Assembly (NCBI GenBank): GCA_001941045.1
Contig: MSHD01000012.1
Coordinates: forward strand, 1-36,800
DNA length: 36,800 nucleotides
DNA from: Lachnospiraceae bacterium Zagget2
GTDB taxonomy: Bacteria; Bacillota; Clostridia; Lachnospirales; Lachnospiraceae
Direction of reading: 5' to 3'
Shown one piece after another: positions 34,362 to 36,800 of this stretch; position 1 is the first letter of the stretch; every line of letters begins with the position of its first letter. The position numbers and the translations under genes were made by a program. The notes beneath the pieces were generated by a model. That model saw nothing but the letters and a program-made list of their open reading frames with translations, was not told the DNA's origin and ran no database searches.

Positions 34362-36278
34362 TCAGATTTTCCATAGTGCCAGAACGGTTACGCCGCCGAC
34401 ATCCCTCACTTCAGAATGATATGTCAATGCTCCGGAAAACAGATCAACCGCAAAAATGCAGATATTATCCGTATCCTGATTGCCCACCAGCAAAAATCTC
34501 CCGTCAGGCGACAGGACAAAATCTCTTGGAATCTCACCGCCGCTCGAAATATCCTGCACAAACTCCAGGAGACCGTCGGTTCGAACCGAAAAAACATACA
34601 GCCTGTTCACACCCCGCACGGAAACGTAAAGCCAGCGCCCACATGGATGGAGTCGAATGGCTGCGCCCAGACAGAAAGCCGCGTCTCCGGCTGAAACTGT
34701 CGAAAGCGTCTGCACAAGTTCCGCAGCTCCGGACTCCGGATTGTAATTGTAAACATTAATCTGGCATGCCATCTCCGTCATAACATACAGATGCTCTCCT
34801 GCTGCGTCAAAGACAGCATGGCGAACACCCTGCCCGGGAATCCCGGCGATATCCTGCCTGCCGCAGGGTATGAGCCAGCCATTTTTCCAATCTGCCTGAT
34901 AGCACAAAAGACGATCCAGCGCCAGATCCGTCACATATACATACCCGCCATCCGGCGAGCACAAAAGCTGATGCGGATGTGGACTTTCCTGGCGGGACAC
35001 GTCCATTCCGCGCCCGACATGGCGCAGCAGACAGGAGGCCGAACCCAGACGATGATCTGCTTCCAGCGGAAATACGCAAAAATTTCCTCCATGGTAATTC
35101 GTTGCCATCAGATAAGACCCGTCCGGGGACAGTGCAAGAAAGCAGGCGTCCGCACCACCGGTAAACTGTCTGTTCAGAAGCTGAAGCTCCCCGTTGTCCG
35201 CTTCGATATGGTATACGGAAACGGTGGAGCCCGGAATTCCGCCGTACTCCTTCAGTTCATTAACGCAGTAGAGATAAGGTGCCCGCGGATCAGCAAGGAT
35301 ATAGGAAGGATTCGGTGTGGATTTTGTGACAGAACACAATTTCATCATGCCGCTCTCCTCATCGAAAGAAAAGCAGGAAATTCCACGGCAGCGTCCCGGC
35401 ACTGTTTCCCCCGAACCCATCAGCGTCGGTTCCGTATACCCTCCTGTAAAATAAAAAAGTTCACTCATTTCAGTTCTCCCCCCCCGCAGGTTTTTACAGT
35501 TTCTGCGAAAAGCGGCCGGCGATTCCCCCACCTGCTCCTTGAATACGCGGTAAAAATATTTTGGATTTTCAAAACCAAGCTGATAGGCAATCTCGCTAAC
35601 GTCCAGATCCGTATCCACCAGAAACTGCTTCGCCCGTTCAACGCGCAGCCGGTTAATATAAGATATCACCGTGCTGCCGGTTCTCTGCCGGAATTTACGG
35701 GACAGCCAGGACTTGCTGACATGCTCGAGCTTTGCCAGCTCATCCAGACTGATCTTCTCAATACAATGATTTTGTATATATTCCAGCACACAATCCAGAA
35801 ACTGCCCCTCCTCCTTGGATTCCGATTCTGCGCGGAGGACTTCAATCAGCAGGATCTTGATCGCGTATTCAAGCAGGATCGAGTTGGGCTTCTCTCTCTT
35901 TGCCTCCTGATAGACCTTCAGAAACGCGTTTTTGAGAATACTGTCCTGTTCATGAATCCGCAGAAAATCCGGGATAATCAGCTCCGGAATATCAATCCAG
36001 AGACAGATGATCTCTCTCCTGCGGGCAGCTTCCTTTTCGTCAAGATGCTCCATGTGTGCCGGACAAAGTGTGACATCATAAAGAGAAAACGAGACAGTCG
36101 TCCCGGAAATATTCACTGCCCCTTTCCCATCTACAAAATAAATCAACTCAATATAAGGATGGGAATGGCGCGTAAAATTCCACAGACTGCTGCTCTCATC
36201 AAACCATTCGCAGAACTTCAGCTTTGGTCTGCTGTTATAGATCACCTCACACTGCTCGTCCAGATTCATATTCCTCAT
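34362..36278 (-). CDS. AraC-family regulator read in frame into a beta-propeller lactonase (apparent fusion)
   Basis: A 638-codon open frame with two parts. Residues 1-270 are an AraC regulator: an N-terminal cupin sensor (FTRHSHPYIELIYFVDGKG) and two helix-turn-helix motifs (ISLDELAKLEHVSKSWLSRK and DVSEIAYQLGFENPKYFYRV). Residues 271-638 are a complete 368-residue seven-bladed lactonase (COG2706 type) starting MSELFYFTGGYTEP, with ESPHPHQLLCSPDG and LSPDGSYLMATNYHGGN. The join is a run of eight G, and the lactonase has its own ribosome-binding sequence and ATG at 35468. With seven G the AraC frame would end in an ATGA overlap, so these are probably two coupled genes or a slippage-controlled pair. 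It is adjacent to the importer and may control it. Confidence 0.85.
   Translation of the reverse strand: MRNMNLDEQCEVIYNSRPKLKFCEWFDESSSLWNFTRHSHPYIELIYFVDGKGAVNISGTTVSFSLYDVTLCPAHMEHLDEKEAARRREIICLWIDIPELIIPDFLRIHEQDSILKNAFLKVYQEAKREKPNSILLEYAIKILLIEVLRAESESKEEGQFLDCVLEYIQNHCIEKISLDELAKLEHVSKSWLSRKFRQRTGSTVISYINRLRVERAKQFLVDTDLDVSEIAYQLGFENPKYFYRVFKEQVGESPAAFRRNCKNLRGGRTEMSELFYFTGGYTEPTLMGSGETVPGRCRGISCFSFDEESGMMKLCSVTKSTPNPSYILADPRAPYLYCVNELKEYGGIPGSTVSVYHIEADNGELQLLNRQFTGGADACFLALSPDGSYLMATNYHGGNFCVFPLEADHRLGSASCLLRHVGRGMDVSRQESPHPHQLLCSPDGGYVYVTDLALDRLLCYQADWKNGWLIPCGRQDIAGIPGQGVRHAVFDAAGEHLYVMTEMACQINVYNYNPESGAAELVQTLSTVSAGDAAFCLGAAIRLHPCGRWLYVSVRGVNRLYVFSVRTDGLLEFVQDISSGGEIPRDFVLSPDGRFLLVGNQDTDNICIFAVDLFSGALTYHSEVRDVGGVTVLALWKI
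35478..35485. other. homopolymer of eight C (G on the coding strand) at the AraC/lactonase junction
   Basis: The coding strand reads CTGC, then eight G, then AGAACTGAAATGAGT. As written, the frame runs through. One G fewer gives stop TGA overlapping the lactonase ATG (ATGA). One G more gives an earlier TGA (GAG AAC TGA). The same G-rich stretch also serves as the ribosome binding site for the internal ATG at 35468. The length of this run therefore decides fusion or separate proteins. Confidence 0.8.
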
Positions 36279-36360
36279 TTCTGTTTCACCATATTATAAA
36301 CTATATCCAACAAGTTTTCTATAATACAGTTATACTCTATCATGCCGGGGAAGCTTTTTC

Positions 36361-36375
36361 AAGCAACGCTTTCAG
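36361..36375. promoter_or_regulatory. weak cre-like site upstream of the AraC gene
   Basis: On the minus strand CTGAAAGCGTTGCTT matches the Gram-positive catabolite-response consensus except at two defined positions. It is located between the AraC gene and asnA. Catabolite repression of the sugar island would make sense, but the match is imperfect. Confidence 0.25.
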
Positions 36376-36434
36376 GCAAAAACCGGTCGCCTGACAATCT
36401 GATACTTCACCGGAAAATGAACCGGATGATTTTT

Positions 36435-36463
36435 TTGCAATACTCGTATTTTTATGCTATACT
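36435..36463 (+). promoter_or_regulatory. promoter of asnA
   Basis: TTGCAA (36435-36440) and TATACT (36458-36463) are 17 bases apart. The start codon at 36486 follows about 22 bases later with GGAGGTGG between, giving a short leader. Confidence 0.8.
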
Positions 36464-36485
36464 GGCGGGAGTATGGAGGTGGCAT

Positions 36486-36800
36486 ATGGAACATTTATAC
36501 ATACCTGAAAATTATCACTCAGAGCTGTCGCTCTACGATACGCAGGTCGCGATCAAGACCGTGAAGGATTTCTTCCAGCAGACGCTCTCGGAGCAGCTCT
36601 ATCTCCTGCGCGTCTCCGCGCCGCTGTTCGTCGCGCCGGAATCCGGTCTCAATGACAATCTGAACGGCGTCGAGCGCCCTGTAGCTTTTGGTATCCGCGA
36701 GCAGGATGAGCGCCAGGTCGAGATCGTGCACTCCCTTGCAAAGTGGAAACGCAACGCGCTCTTACAGTACGGCTTCCACGTGGGCGAAGGGCTCTACACC
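36486..36800 (+). CDS. asnA: aspartate-ammonia ligase (asparagine synthetase A), 5' part
   Basis: The first 105 codons of AsnA, which makes asparagine from aspartate, ammonia and ATP. The translation begins [20 protein letters not shown] and contains [20 protein letters not shown], then [20 protein letters not shown] and GEGLYT. These match the E. coli AsnA positions for the class II synthetase-like fold (SAKWKR and GEGLYT are hallmarks). The frame is open to the window edge, so about two thirds of the gene lies beyond. The start at 36486 has GGAGGTGG just upstream. Confidence 0.95.
   Translation, partial: MEHLYIPENYHSELSLYDTQVAIKTVKDFFQQTLSEQLYLLRVSAPLFVAPESGLNDNLNGVERPVAFGIREQDERQVEIVHSLAKWKRNALLQYGFHVGEGLYT

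Noticed and set aside
34791-36299. A 502-codon open frame on the plus strand
   Set aside because: Shadow of the AraC/lactonase frame, with no start signal and low-information composition.

Overview
The window looks like chromosome from a strictly anaerobic, endospore-forming Clostridia, most likely a Lachnospiraceae-like gut bacterium. The evidence is a GerA-family spore germination gene, glycyl-radical (oxygen-sensitive) chemistry, the anaerobic ribonucleotide reductase activase NrdG, a Trp T-box leader, strong Gram-positive ribosome binding sites and fairly GC-rich coding sequence with AT-rich promoters. I see no tRNA, rRNA, CRISPR, transposase or phage gene. The genus is not determinable from this reading.

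Region 1 (1-6206, minus strand): a run of precorrin-2 dehydrogenase, hemB, hemL, a seven-bladed beta-propeller 'lactonase', pta and ackA, ending in a good terminator. It combines a partial tetrapyrrole pathway (no hemA, hemC or hemD here) with acetate/ATP formation. Region 2 (6341-7738, plus strand) is a stand-alone SpoVAF/GerA-like germination gene. Region 3 (7733-15794, minus strand) is a tightly packed eight-gene run: rimO, pgsA, a shortened cinA, nrdG, dut, ppx, ppk1 and a HAD phosphatase. It links ribosome modification, phospholipid synthesis, dNTP hygiene and polyphosphate turnover.

Region 4 (15917-19152, minus strand) is a three-gene ABC importer (ATPase, permease, lipoprotein) behind a complete T-box leader. 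I read its specifier codon as TGG (Trp), so it is a tryptophan importer of the TrpXYZ kind. Its promoter carries a perfect 12-base palindrome between the -35 and -10 boxes.

Region 5 (19181-36278) is the most interesting part: a sugar-type catabolic island built around two different glycyl radical enzymes (GREs). One resembles E. coli YbiW and the other E. coli PflD. Each has a radical-SAM activase nearby. With them are a ribose-type ABC importer (lipoprotein, double ATPase, two permeases), a DeoR regulator, a ROK kinase, a large ROK-like protein with an unrecognised N-terminal domain, and an AraC regulator joined in frame to a second beta-propeller lactonase through a run of eight G. As I recall recent work on the E. 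coli enzymes, YbiW and PflD open the rings of 1,5-anhydroglucitol-6-phosphate and 1,5-anhydromannitol-6-phosphate. The island therefore reads as import, phosphorylation and radical ring-opening of anhydro-sugars: an ABC-plus-kinase version of a route that uses PTS uptake in E. coli. The expected aldolase (FsaA/FsaB type) is not in the window. The function is inferred, not shown.

Region 6 (36435-36800, plus strand) is the start of asnA, cut by the window edge.
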